A DNA stretch of 44,079 bases from Lachnospiraceae bacterium UBA7160 (lineage in GTDB: Bacteria > Bacillota > Clostridia > Lachnospirales > Lachnospiraceae). The position numbers and the translations under genes were made by a program. The stretch covers positions 1 to 44,079 of the forward strand of contig DKWE01000062.1 in assembly GCA_002491565.1 (NCBI GenBank). The letters are read 5' to 3'. Below the pieces are notes generated by a model. That model was not told where the DNA came from. It did not search any database and saw only the letters and a program-made list of their open reading frames with translations. Positions 1 to 8,391 of this stretch are shown here, in pieces. Every line of letters begins with the position of its first letter. The stretch's first letter is position 1.

Positions 1-224
1 TGCCTCAGAAATGCCTGCTGCATTGTGTTAATCAGACAGAAGGTTTTTCGTTTTACTGTTTCCATATCCCAGTCCGGACGCCAGGCCGCCAGCATGATAC
101 ACTGAATTCCTGGGCATCTGTCTCTATCTCTGGAGTACTTGCACAAGGATTCCTGTACTATCCACGAGCAAAAAATTCCCTGCCGCCCGGATTTTGCTCC
201 AGGCAGTAAGGACCCATGCTTCTT
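1..224 (-). other. Open frame at window edge, nature uncertain
   Basis: Reading leftward, the frame of the XRE gene stays open after that gene's stop for about 74 codons to the window edge. It encodes Cys/Trp-containing sequence such as RCPGIQCIMLAAWRPDWD. No good ribosome site or start codon is visible, apart from an internal ATG near position 101. It could be the start of a small gene cut by the window, or chance. Nothing else is seen in this stretch. Confidence 0.2.
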
Positions 225-683
225 CTAAGATTGCTCTTTTCTTGATTTCCAAACCTTCGCCAGGATATCCTTCAAAACCAGAAAGGCATCCAGTTCACTG
301 TACCCATACTCCGTCTTCAGCTCATCGATCAGAATGCCTAACCGCGCCGCATAGTTTGCCGCATTGACCTCCTTCTGGTAGTTCAGCAGAATCGGATATT
401 TTTTGCCCCAGGCATTTGTCCAGTCAATTTTTTCCTCAAGTTCTTCGCTTGTCCGGTCAATAATCTGCTGAATTTCCTTTACATCCACATCAAATTCGAT
501 CAGCTCATCCAGCGACACATTATACAGCAGAGCCATCTGCTTGGACTGGCGGATATCCGGCAGCGTTTCGTCTGTCTCCCACTTTGAGACTGTCTGCCTG
601 CTTACCCCCAGTTTTTCGGCAACCGCCTCCTGTGAAAGCCCGCATTTTTTCCGTGCGTGGAACAGATTGTTTCCTAATTTCAT
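225..683 (-). CDS. XRE-family helix-turn-helix transcriptional regulator
   Basis: A 152-residue protein. The first 60 residues form a Cro/C1-type (HTH_3) DNA-binding domain with the typical pattern LGVSRQTVSKWE followed by LPDIRQ. The remaining ~90 residues are helical and mostly acidic, with no domain I recognise. They may mediate dimerisation or ligand sensing. I chose the ATG at 683 because GAGGTGATGAGA precedes it at good spacing. GTG at 692 and ATG at 689 are in frame but sit too close to that site. It faces the window edge, and its target may be the next genes to the left or itself. The HTH assignment is secure; the regulon is unknown. Confidence 0.85.
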   Translation of the reverse strand: MKLGNNLFHARKKCGLSQEAVAEKLGVSRQTVSKWETDETLPDIRQSKQMALLYNVSLDELIEFDVDVKEIQQIIDRTSEELEEKIDWTNAWGKKYPILLNYQKEVNAANYAARLGILIDELKTEYGYSELDAFLVLKDILAKVWKSRKEQS

Positions 684-797
684 TCTCATCACCTCATTCG
701 CTTTGATAAGGCAAGTATACTACTATCGAGAAGATAAAGCTACCAATTATACCTTGCAGTTTTGCACGTTTTCCTCCGTAAAAGAGAATTTGTTTTG

Positions 798-1368
798 TCA
801 TAACAAATACTCTTTCATATCCTCGACAACCTGGTTCCCGCATCGAGTAAGCTCGCCAAGTACACGGTTGATACCCTGTTCACTCTTGTACCAATTATCT
901 TTTGTAATGTTGTAACAATGTATCGGGCAGACTTTTATTTCAACATCAGGAAAGGCCATTTGATAAAGCATAAGACAACGCCGGGCGTGAAACGCTTTGC
1001 AAACAATCAATGCGTTCTTTATCTCTATCCCTTTTAAATGCGTTGTCACGGGTATGCCCTGATTTATCTTCTCTGATGATTGCATCATCAGGTACACCGT
1101 TTTTAATAAGCACATCTGTAAAGAACTCACAGTCAGACTGATAATCACCGTTGTATATATCTGCCTTTGAGCGAACGCCTGGCCATTTATCACGCTTAAC
1201 GCTGATGCCGCCTGACGCAATAATCCATTTCGCATATTCAGGCTGTTCGGGGTGTGAGCCACCGGGCAAAAAGATAGCATCAACCTTTTCGGGCTTGTCA
1301 GAAACAAATATATAGTTTGAAATATCTGTTATAATTTTCATCCGTTTTAATGAATGTGTTTGTTTCAT
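798..1368 (-). pseudogene. Decayed YdcF-like (DUF218) protein gene
   Basis: Two overlapping frames together resemble one YdcF/DUF218 protein. The upstream frame (1368 to about 1045) begins after a good ribosome site (GAGGAG) and carries AIFLPGGSHPEQPEY, ASGGISVKR, GVPDDAIIRED and the family motif GHTRDNAF. The downstream frame (about 1040 to 798) carries KNALIVCKAFHARRCLMLYQ and the C-terminal end TRCGNQVVEDMKEYLL. The frame changes around 1035-1050, where the segment linking TRDNAF to the second half is also shortened. A second short loss is likely between PEY and KWIIASGG, where family members have about ten more residues (AAELY...G). Two lesions suggest real decay rather than a single sequencing error. 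The family is predicted to be cytoplasmic or membrane-associated with unclear chemistry. Confidence 0.7.
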
Positions 1369-1392
1369 ATGTTTTTCTCCTCAAATTCTCTT

Positions 1393-1650
1393 TTAGCGTT
1401 CTCTAATCGTAACCGCAATTTCATCTCCAAATGATTTACATATTTTATTCCGAATAGCTTTCGTTACACCAATAATATAACAGGGCGTACCCATTTTAAC
1501 CACCTGTCCGTCATAGGGCTCATCGTCAAAGGTCGCGTGTACCAGCAGCCTGCCCTTTCCATATATCGCTTTAATATCATATGGAACTTCAATATATGCG
1601 GCATCCATATCGCCATTTTGTAAAATCTCTGCAGTAAATCTTAGTTCCAT
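1393..1650 (-). CDS. DUF1905 domain protein
   Basis: An 85-residue protein covering essentially one DUF1905 domain. The family pattern is visible: FTAEI near the start, YIEVPYDIKAIYGKGR in the middle, then HATFDDEPYDGQVVKMG, CYIIGVTKAIRNKI and GDEIAVTI at the end. The start ATG follows GGAGG with a 10-base gap. Members are small beta-barrel proteins of unknown function, often single-domain or fused to YdeI-like domains. It lies 24 bases upstream of the decayed ydcF-like gene on the same strand, so the two were probably co-transcribed. Confidence 0.8.
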   Translation of the reverse strand: MELRFTAEILQNGDMDAAYIEVPYDIKAIYGKGRLLVHATFDDEPYDGQVVKMGTPCYIIGVTKAIRNKICKSFGDEIAVTIRER

Positions 1651-1786
1651 CTTTCATAGACCTCCAAATTTCCCGGCTTGCCTTATCCCCATCTTATACT
1701 CATCAATGAACCTCTCCATCCGCTTCATCCCAGGCATCTCCGTGTCGAAGTCACCCAACTGGAAAGGCATAACCAGATACCGAATA

Positions 1787-1886
1787 TGAGGGTGCTGCAA
1801 AGCTGTCGGAAGCTACAAGCTATCGTATATGGCCATGCGGTCTGTTATCGGAGCTTGTGTCTTACCTGCATTTTGCAACACCCTCA
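1787..1886. repeat. Dispersed ~100-bp inverted-end repeat, copy A1
   Basis: Exactly 100 bp from TGAGGGTGCTGCAAA to TTTTGCAACACCCTCA; the two ends are near-perfect inverted repeats. Just inside the left end is GGAAGCTACAAGC, also found in copies at 10036 and 25435. It lies in the gap downstream of the uxuB stop. It may be a MITE-like or hairpin-forming intergenic element and may also limit read-through. There is no coding content. Confidence 0.75.
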
Positions 1887-1920
1887 TTTGCATCAGAAAC
1901 TTTCTATTTATAAAGCGGAC

Positions 1921-3540
1921 TTACGCCATGACATAAGCTTCCAGTGTCTTTGCAACCGCCCCAGAGCCCGCGGAAAGCTCCTGGAAGTAGCCGAGCACCC
2001 GCTCGGCCAGTCCGGCTTCATACAGGCTGACGCCGAATATTTTCTCATTTGCAAGGATCGGTGCAAGCTTTTCGGCTGCAGTCTCCGTGTGGCCAAGTGA
2101 AAGTCCCTCAAACTGCGGACGAAGCGCGTCCAGCATCGGATCCGGGCTTAAGGAAAACTCCTTCCCCTGATCATCGACGCCCATCAGATACCGCAGCCAG
2201 CCCGCAAATACGAGCGGCACCATCGTCAGCGAATCCACCGACAGCTTCTCCGAGTCCAGATAGCACTTCACGGTCTCGCCAAAACGAATCGGCAGCTTCT
2301 GTGAGGTATCGGTCGCGATCCGCTGCGGAGTATCCGGCATGAATGGATTCGGGATACGCAGACGAAGTACCTGATCCAGGAACTCCTCCGGCGAAAGGAT
2401 TCCCGGATTCACCACAACCGGCATTCCTTCCTGATAGCCGATTCGCTCCACCATCCGGTGCAGCACAGGGTTCTTCATCTCCTCCGAAATCCGCTCATAG
2501 CCGAGCAGGCAGCCGTAAACAGCCAGCGCCGTATGCAGCGGATTCAGGCAGGTGCAGACCTTCATGCGCTCTGTGCGGTCCACCGTCTCGCGGTCTGTAA
2601 AAATAATCCCGCCCTTTTCCAGCGGCGGACGGCCATTCGGGAAATGATCCTCCACAACCAGATATTCACACTCCTCCGCATTGACAAAGGAGGACGCATA
2701 TGTGCCGCGCTTCGTGACCACCTGCCCGATCCCGTCGATGCCATCCTTCACCAGAAGCGACTCCACGAACGGGTCCGGGCGCGGGGTAATTTTATCGATC
2801 ATCGTGCATGGGAAAGAAACCTGATCCGGATCGTCGAGCCACGCAAGGAACCCCTGCTCCACAAAGCCGCCCTGAGCCCACGCCTCTGCAATCTCCATGA
2901 TCGAACGCTTCAGCACATCCCCGTTGTGCGAGCAATTGTCCATGCTGACGCACGCCAGCGGCAGTGCACCATTCTGAAAACGCTCATACAGCATTGCCGC
3001 TACGAGCCCCATATAGCTCTTCGGCTTCGCAGGACCACACTCCATATCCTCCCGGACTGCCGCAGACAGCTCTCCGTTGCCTCCGCGCAGGCTGTAGCCT
3101 TTTTCTGTAATCGTAAAGCTGATCATCTGCAGAGACGGCGCGCGGAAAATCTCTTTCATCCGGGCAAAGTCCGCTTCACAGGCACTGCCCGACACGAGGG
3201 ATTCCACAATGCTCCCAATCACCGTTTTTTCGACGGTTCCATCTGCCTTCAGCGTCACCAGCACACTCAGGTTGTCATGCGGACGGTACACCTTTTCAAT
3301 GATTTCCGCATTGCTGCCTCCCGCCGCCACGATCCCACAGTCCATCTCCCCTGCATCCAGCAGCTTCTGCACCACGTTCGCCTGGAATGCCCGAAAGATA
3401 TTTCCCGTTCCAAAATGCAGCCAGATGGGATTCTTCTTCGTCTTCTCACTGACACGCTCATAATCAAATTCCGGCAGCCGGTAGCCCTCATCCAGATACT
3501 GCTGCCGGTCCCGGAGGATTCCTTCTCTTGTAAGCTCCAT
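1921..3540 (-). CDS. uxuB: Fructuronate reductase (mannonate oxidoreductase), mannitol dehydrogenase family
   Basis: A 539-residue NAD-dependent polyol dehydrogenase that should reduce D-fructuronate to D-mannonate in the cytoplasm. The N-terminal Rossmann part begins IWLHFGTGNIFRAFQ (nucleotide-binding G-x-G-x-x-R-A). The middle has CVSMDNCSHNGDVLKRSI, the family D-N-x3-N-G signature. The C-terminal half has the catalytic K-x-N-x2-H type motif in KVCTCLNPLHTALA. The start at 3540 is chosen because GAAGGGAAACAAC precedes it and the family N-terminus begins there; an upstream in-frame ATG would add 28 unlikely residues. It follows uxaC and lacI on the same strand, which fits the glucuronate branch. 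A general mannitol or tagaturonate dehydrogenase is the alternative, but uxuA and uxaC nearby favour UxuB. Confidence 0.88.
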   Translation of the reverse strand: MELTREGILRDRQQYLDEGYRLPEFDYERVSEKTKKNPIWLHFGTGNIFRAFQANVVQKLLDAGEMDCGIVAAGGSNAEIIEKVYRPHDNLSVLVTLKADGTVEKTVIGSIVESLVSGSACEADFARMKEIFRAPSLQMISFTITEKGYSLRGGNGELSAAVREDMECGPAKPKSYMGLVAAMLYERFQNGALPLACVSMDNCSHNGDVLKRSIMEIAEAWAQGGFVEQGFLAWLDDPDQVSFPCTMIDKITPRPDPFVESLLVKDGIDGIGQVVTKRGTYASSFVNAEECEYLVVEDHFPNGRPPLEKGGIIFTDRETVDRTERMKVCTCLNPLHTALAVYGCLLGYERISEEMKNPVLHRMVERIGYQEGMPVVVNPGILSPEEFLDQVLRLRIPNPFMPDTPQRIATDTSQKLPIRFGETVKCYLDSEKLSVDSLTMVPLVFAGWLRYLMGVDDQGKEFSLSPDPMLDALRPQFEGLSLGHTETAAEKLAPILANEKIFGVSLYEAGLAERVLGYFQELSAGSGAVAKTLEAYVMA

Positions 3541-3724
3541 GTTGTTTCCCTTCTTTTCACACCAGATTGCCGAAGCGCTGCCCCGGCAATCCTTTTCTTC
3601 TTTCTTCCATATTCTGTTACACAATTTGCAAATTCCTGATCCATCTGACGAAATATGCCCCTATATCCAATCATTCCATTGACTGACAAAAGTGCCAGAG
3701 TGCTCCCTATAGCCCGATAAAATA

Positions 3725-3759
3725 TGTCTGGATATCAGATAGGTCCATTTTACCAGACA
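3725..3759 (-). promoter_or_regulatory. Inverted repeat between uxaC and uxuB
   Basis: TGTCTGG and CCAGACA, 21 bases apart, form an inverted repeat in the 280-base gap between the uxaC stop and the uxuB start. Read leftward it is followed by TATTTTATC. It could be a weak terminator, an mRNA-processing hairpin or an operator. A loose promoter-like pair (TTGTCA, TATAGG) lies further downstream before uxuB, so uxuB might also have its own start site. Confidence 0.3.
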
Positions 3760-3820
3760 ACTGTACCTCTATATTAGCCGCAAAGCCATCATAAGCTGCG
3801 TCATCCGATTCACTGCACTC

Positions 3821-5230
3821 TTACTTCAGATCAAACCCGAAATACCGTACCGCATTATTATAGGAAATTCCCTTCACGATCCGCTCCAGCGCCCGGTAGT
3901 CCTCCGGATACTCTCCATTTTCCACCCATCCGCCAAGCAGCTCGCACAGAATCCGGCGGAAATACTCATGACGCGTATAGGAAAGGAAGCTTCTGGAGTC
4001 CGTCAGCATTCCGATGAAGTTGCCGAGCAGCCCAAGATTCGCCAGCGAGGTCAGCTGTGCGGTCATACCGGTCTTGTGATCATTGAACCACCATGCGCTT
4101 CCCTGCTGGATCTTGCCGATTGCCGACGCGTCCTGGAAACAGCCGATAATCGTTCCAATTGCCTCATTGTCATGCGGATTTAAGGAATACAGAATCGTTT
4201 TCGGTAGCTGGTCCTCCATCATCAGCGCGTTCAGGAAATCTGCTGTCTGTGCTGCCGATGCCGTATCTCCAATGCAGTCATACCCCGTATCCGGCCCGAG
4301 CTGTGCATAGCGCAGACGGTTGTTGTCACGCTTGCAGCCATAGTGCAGCTGCATCACCCAGCCAAGGCGGTGATATTCCCTTCCGACAAAGAGCAGAAAT
4401 GCCGTCTTGAACTTCTCCTCCTGCTCCTTTGTAAGCAGCTCTCCGGCAAGCCTTGCCGCAAAAATCTTCTCAATTTCTTCCTCATCAGCCGGAACATACA
4501 TCACATATTCCAGGCCATGATCCGACACCCGGCAGCCCTGTTCCCGGAAAAATTCCATACGCTTTGTCAAAGCTGTCTTCAGTGTAGCAAAGCTGTCGAT
4601 CTTTACCTCGGCCGCCTTCCCGAGACGATCCAGATACTCCGGGTAATCCGGTTTCTCCAGATTCATCGCCTTGTCCGGACGCCAGGCCGGAAGCACCTGT
4701 ACCTCGAAGGTCGGATCTGCCGCGATCGCGCGGTGCCACTCTAAGGTATCCGCCGGGTCATCCGTCGTACACAACAGGCGCACATTCGAACGGCGGATCA
4801 GGTTCCGCACCGACATCTCCGGCTTTGCAAGCGCTGCATTGCACAGATTCCAGACTTCCTCGGCTGTCTCCCCGCACAGATGTCCGGTATATCCGAAATA
4901 CCGCTTCAGCTCCAGATGGCTCCAGTGGTACAGCGGATTGCCGATTGCCATCTCCAGCGTCTCAGCCCACTTCTGAAACTTCTCCCGGTCTGAAGCGCCG
5001 CCTGTGATATAGTACTCATCCACGCCATTAGAACGCATCTGGCGCCACTTGTAGTGATCTCCGCCGAGCCACACCTGCGTAATATTCTCAAAACAGCGAT
5101 CCTCCGCAATCTCCTGCGGATTGATGTGACAATGGTAATCGATAATCGGCATATGCTCCGCATACTCATGGTACAGCTTCTGTGCTGCCTGCGTCGACAG
5201 CAGAAATTCTTCATTCATAAACGGTTTCAT
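3821..5230 (-). CDS. uxaC: Glucuronate isomerase (uronate isomerase)
   Basis: A 469-residue enzyme of the amidohydrolase superfamily, normal length for UxaC. It interconverts D-glucuronate with D-fructuronate and D-galacturonate with D-tagaturonate, the shared entry step of hexuronate breakdown. Visible signatures are IIDYHCHINPQEIA near residue 35 (metal-binding H-x-H), WLGGDHYKWRQMR, LLCTTDDPADTLEWH, WVMQLHYGCKRDNN and the C-terminal GLLGNFIGMLTDSRSFLSY. The start at 5230 has GGAGG 11 bases upstream; an in-frame start eight codons earlier is less likely. It lies between lacI and uxuB on the same strand (gaps of 143 and 280 bases), so it is probably expressed from the lacI promoter region. 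Function is near certain. Confidence 0.95.
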   Translation of the reverse strand: MKPFMNEEFLLSTQAAQKLYHEYAEHMPIIDYHCHINPQEIAEDRCFENITQVWLGGDHYKWRQMRSNGVDEYYITGGASDREKFQKWAETLEMAIGNPLYHWSHLELKRYFGYTGHLCGETAEEVWNLCNAALAKPEMSVRNLIRRSNVRLLCTTDDPADTLEWHRAIAADPTFEVQVLPAWRPDKAMNLEKPDYPEYLDRLGKAAEVKIDSFATLKTALTKRMEFFREQGCRVSDHGLEYVMYVPADEEEIEKIFAARLAGELLTKEQEEKFKTAFLLFVGREYHRLGWVMQLHYGCKRDNNRLRYAQLGPDTGYDCIGDTASAAQTADFLNALMMEDQLPKTILYSLNPHDNEAIGTIIGCFQDASAIGKIQQGSAWWFNDHKTGMTAQLTSLANLGLLGNFIGMLTDSRSFLSYTRHEYFRRILCELLGGWVENGEYPEDYRALERIVKGISYNNAVRYFGFDLK

Positions 5231-5373
5231 TTTAAAATTTTCCTCCTTCCACACAATCGATGTGTGGTTATGTTTCTACATCAGATGCGCTTTTTCCATT
5301 CTCACCGAACTCATGCGCAAGATAATGAGTCCTCCGCATCAGATGTACCGCTTTCTTTCCTAATGTACAAGGC

Positions 5374-6378
5374 TCACACAAGCCCGGATGTGGTTCCGCG
5401 GATCATGATATCTCCCGACACCGACATGCACGATGGCACGGCTTCCCCGTCGAAGACCTGCATCAGCATCGCTACCGCACTCCGGCTGCAGTACTCCAGG
5501 TGATTATCGATGCTTGTGATCTCCGGCTCACAGCAAATCGCGATTCTGGAATTGTTGTAGCCGACAATCTGCAGTTCCTCCGGCACCGCAAGTCCGGCTG
5601 CCCGCGCGAACTTATGCGCGCCGACTGCCAGCTCATCATCCGAGGTCAGGATCACATCCCACCGTTCCCCCTGAGCAAACCGTTCCAGCAGCACCTGCCG
5701 TGTCTCCTCGATCGAACCGTTAAACTGCAGCATCTGACGCTCTGGCAGTTCCTTCCCCGCATCCGCGAATGCCTGCCGCACCCCGGCCGCTTTCTGCCTG
5801 CCGCTGTAGGTCAGGGATCGAAACAGATACAGAATCTGGTCCGTTGTCTTTAAAAACTGCGCCGTCACATTCCGCATGATTTCCCGGTCGTCACAGAGCG
5901 CGCAGTACACATTCGGCGCCTTCAGGCTGCCATTTAAAATGACAACCGGCACCTCACGGGCCGCTTCTACAATATACTGATTCTTCTCCTGGTCTGCCTC
6001 GACAAAATTCGAGCCTGCCAGAATCAGCGCATCGACCCGCTTTGACAAAAGCAGATTCAGATACTTTGCCTTCACCTGAGTATCGTAGCCGGTGCAGCAC
6101 AAAAGCGCATCGTACTGATACTTCCGAAGCTCCTGTTCGATGTAGTAGACCGCAGATGCCAGCACCGCGTCCGAGCTGTCCGCGCAGAGGATTCCGACTG
6201 TGTTCATCGTACCAAGACCGAGCCCCCGCGCAAACGCATTCGGCTGATAGCCTGTCTCCTCCATGACTGCCAGAATCTTCTGCCGCGTCTTTTCGCTCAC
6301 ACGGCTGTTACCATTCAACACACGCGAAACCGTAGCGATGGATACGCCGGCCTTCTCAGAAATATCATAAATATTCAT
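5374..6378 (-). CDS. LacI-family transcriptional regulator of hexuronate genes
   Basis: A 334-residue repressor. The first ~55 residues form the LacI helix-turn-helix and hinge: IYDISEKAGVSIATVSRVLN, then KTRQKILAVMEETGYQPNAFARGL. The rest is a periplasmic-binding-protein-like sugar-binding domain with VGILCADSSDAVLAS, ALILAGSNF, VILTSDDELAVGAHKFA and a final IMIRGTTS. The start follows AGGAGG at six bases. It heads lacI-uxaC-uxuB and is divergent from uxaA-uxaB. Palindromes of the form TGTAAGTNCTTACA overlap or follow both divergent promoters, so it probably represses both units and itself. The inducer is presumably a uronate or pathway intermediate; it could also be under CcpA-like control, since CcpA boxes look similar. 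Confidence 0.92.
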   Translation of the reverse strand: MNIYDISEKAGVSIATVSRVLNGNSRVSEKTRQKILAVMEETGYQPNAFARGLGLGTMNTVGILCADSSDAVLASAVYYIEQELRKYQYDALLCCTGYDTQVKAKYLNLLLSKRVDALILAGSNFVEADQEKNQYIVEAAREVPVVILNGSLKAPNVYCALCDDREIMRNVTAQFLKTTDQILYLFRSLTYSGRQKAAGVRQAFADAGKELPERQMLQFNGSIEETRQVLLERFAQGERWDVILTSDDELAVGAHKFARAAGLAVPEELQIVGYNNSRIAICCEPEITSIDNHLEYCSRSAVAMLMQVFDGEAVPSCMSVSGDIMIRGTTSGLV

Positions 6379-6523
6379 ACGACACCTCCTGACTCCTTAC
6401 ACAGCACTTGCGCGGCAGGGCAACACTCAGTCCCATTCGTTTCCAGGTCTGGCAACCACTGCAATAGCAGGCAGCAAAATAACTATGTCCACACCTGCAC
6501 ATACCTGTCTCTCAGGAAAAACT

Positions 6524-6577
6524 ATGTAAGTACTTACATCGTAACATGAGTATATCTCACCTTTCCTAAAATTTCAA
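6524..6577 (-). promoter_or_regulatory. lacI-uxaC-uxuB promoter with LacI-type operator
   Basis: Reading leftward, -35 TTGAAA (6572-6577) and -10 TATACT (6549-6554) are separated by exactly 17 bases. Just downstream is ATGTAAGTACTTACAT (6524-6539), a perfect 16-bp palindrome placed where a bound repressor would block transcription. The same core sits at the divergent uxaA promoter, which supports autoregulation by the adjacent LacI-family protein. Confidence 0.8.
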
Positions 6578-6619
6578 CTACTTTCTCAAAATTATTTTTT
6601 CTTATATTTAAAACAATTA

Positions 6620-6661
6620 TTGACATTTCCGTGTCATGCATTTACAATGTAAGTGCTTACA
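6620..6661 (+). promoter_or_regulatory. uxaA-uxaB promoter with overlapping LacI-type operator
   Basis: -35 TTGACA (6620-6625), a 17-base spacer, and -10 TACAAT (6643-6648) form a strong sigma-A promoter. TGTAAGTGCTTACA (6648-6661) overlaps the last base of the -10 and extends downstream. The operator core matches the one at 6524-6539 in 13 of 14 positions. The remaining ~185 bases to uxaA form an untranslated leader with no clear terminator. Confidence 0.85.
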
Positions 6662-6847
6662 ATATTTTGTCTTAGCAAACCGCATGCAACGGTTTCCGGA
6701 TCCCTTTTGAGGGCCATATCTTCTGTGTATTTCAGGTCTTCCAAATGCAAGGGCGATGCGGTTTACGGGCAGCAGACAGGCTGGCATAACTGCCGCCAGG
6801 AAGGATACAGCTGTGCAGCACGGACACGGCTGTGAAAGGATTTCATT

Positions 6848-8317
6848 ATGCAGACTTATATCCGGATTCACCCCGACGACAATGTCGCCGTTGCGCTCTG
6901 TCCCCTGCAAAAAGGGCTTTGTGTCTGCGGCGTTCCCTTACAGGAAGACATCCCGCAGGGACACAAATTCGCTCTGCGTTCCATCGCCTGCGGCACGCCC
7001 GTCCTCAAATACGGGCAGCCCATCGGCACAGCCTCCGCCGACATCCCGGCAGGCAGCTGGATCCACACACACAATCTGAAGACCGCCCTCGGCGACCTCC
7101 TCACCTACCACTGGGACGGTCCGCCTGCTCCGCTTTCTCCGAAGGAGGAAGCCTTTTTCCAGGGCTTTGTCCGCCCGGACGGCACTGTCGGCGTGCGCAA
7201 CGAGATCTGGATCATCCCTACTGTTGGCTGTGTCAATCATGTTGCGGCCGCCATCGAGCGCGGCGCACGGGAATATCTTCACGGCACGGTAGACGGACTT
7301 GCCGCCTTTTCCCATCCCTACGGCTGCTCCCAGATGGGCGAGGACCAGGAGGCTACGCGGACGATCCTTGCCGACCTGATCCGCCACCCGAATGCAGGCG
7401 GGGTGCTTGTTCTCGGCCTTGGCTGTGAGAACAGCAATATCAGCGAGCTGAAGCGCTATCTCGGAGCATACGATCCTGCGCGCATCCGGTTTCTCGTTGC
7501 GCAGGAATCGGAGGATGAGGTAGCGGACGGCATCGCTCTTGTGAAAGAGCTGATCGACTATGCGGCATCCTTCCATCGGGAGCCAGTCAGCAGCAGCCAT
7601 CTGATTGTCGGGATGAAATGCGGAGGCTCCGATGGTCTCTCCGGTATCACAGCAAACCCCACGGTCGGACGTTTTTCCGATGAGCTTGTCGCGCGCGGCG
7701 GCACAACGATCCTGACTGAAGTGCCGGAAATGTTCGGCGCAGAAACGCTCCTGATGAAACGCTGCGAGACACAGGAAATCTTCGACCAGACGGTTTCTCT
7801 GGTCAACAGCTTCAAGCAGTATTTCAAGAGCCACAACCAGACCATTTACGAGAACCCATCCCCCGGCAACAAGCAGGGCGGGATCTCGACACTGGAGGAT
7901 AAGTCCTTAGGCTGCACTCAGAAGTCCGGCTCTGCACCGGTACACGGCGTCCTCTCCTACGGCGAACTCGTCAGAAATCCAGGCCTGCATCTGCTCTGGG
8001 CCCCGGGCAATGACCTTGTCGCCTCCACGGCACTTGCAGCCTCCGGCGCGCAGATCATCCTGTTCACAACCGGGCGCGGCACCCCGTTCGCATCGCCGGT
8101 TCCCACCGTCAAGATCGCCACAAACACCCAGCTCGCCTTGAAAAAAAAGAACTGGATCGACTTCAACTGCGGCGGCATCGTGGACGGCGCCACGATCGAG
8201 GAGACCGAGCAGCAGCTCTTTACCTATGTCCTCCGCGTCGCCTCTGGCGAACAAACTGCATCGGAACGCGCGGGATATCATGATCTCGCTATTTTTAAGC
8301 AAGGTGTGACATTGTAG
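6848..8317 (+). CDS. uxaA: Altronate dehydratase
   Basis: A 489-residue full-length UxaA that dehydrates D-altronate to 2-keto-3-deoxy-D-gluconate. Residues 1 to ~95 form the SAF domain. The rest is the galactarate/altronate dehydratase core with GVRNEIWIIPTVGCVNH, HPYGCSQMGEDQEATR, LVLGLGCEN, GMKCGGSDGLSGITANPT and VPEMFGAETLLMKR. The conserved Cys and His residues are present, consistent with a metal- or Fe-dependent active site. AAAGGA lies eight bases before the start. It is the first gene after the operator-controlled promoter at 6620 and is followed 74 bases later by uxaB, so the galacturonate branch forms one unit. Confidence 0.95.
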   Translation: MQTYIRIHPDDNVAVALCPLQKGLCVCGVPLQEDIPQGHKFALRSIACGTPVLKYGQPIGTASADIPAGSWIHTHNLKTALGDLLTYHWDGPPAPLSPKEEAFFQGFVRPDGTVGVRNEIWIIPTVGCVNHVAAAIERGAREYLHGTVDGLAAFSHPYGCSQMGEDQEATRTILADLIRHPNAGGVLVLGLGCENSNISELKRYLGAYDPARIRFLVAQESEDEVADGIALVKELIDYAASFHREPVSSSHLIVGMKCGGSDGLSGITANPTVGRFSDELVARGGTTILTEVPEMFGAETLLMKRCETQEIFDQTVSLVNSFKQYFKSHNQTIYENPSPGNKQGGISTLEDKSLGCTQKSGSAPVHGVLSYGELVRNPGLHLLWAPGNDLVASTALAASGAQIILFTTGRGTPFASPVPTVKIATNTQLALKKKNWIDFNCGGIVDGATIEETEQQLFTYVLRVASGEQTASERAGYHDLAIFKQGVTL

Positions 8318-8391
8318 CTGACAGAAAAACAGAGGCTGTGAAATTCTGGAATACGGAAGTATTTTTCACTTTACAAAAAGGAGCTATTTAT

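Noticed and set aside
2458..3639. 393-codon open frame on the plus strand opposite uxuB
   Set aside because: It is the antisense shadow of a well-conserved gene, with Arg/His/Leu-rich composition and no recognisable motif.
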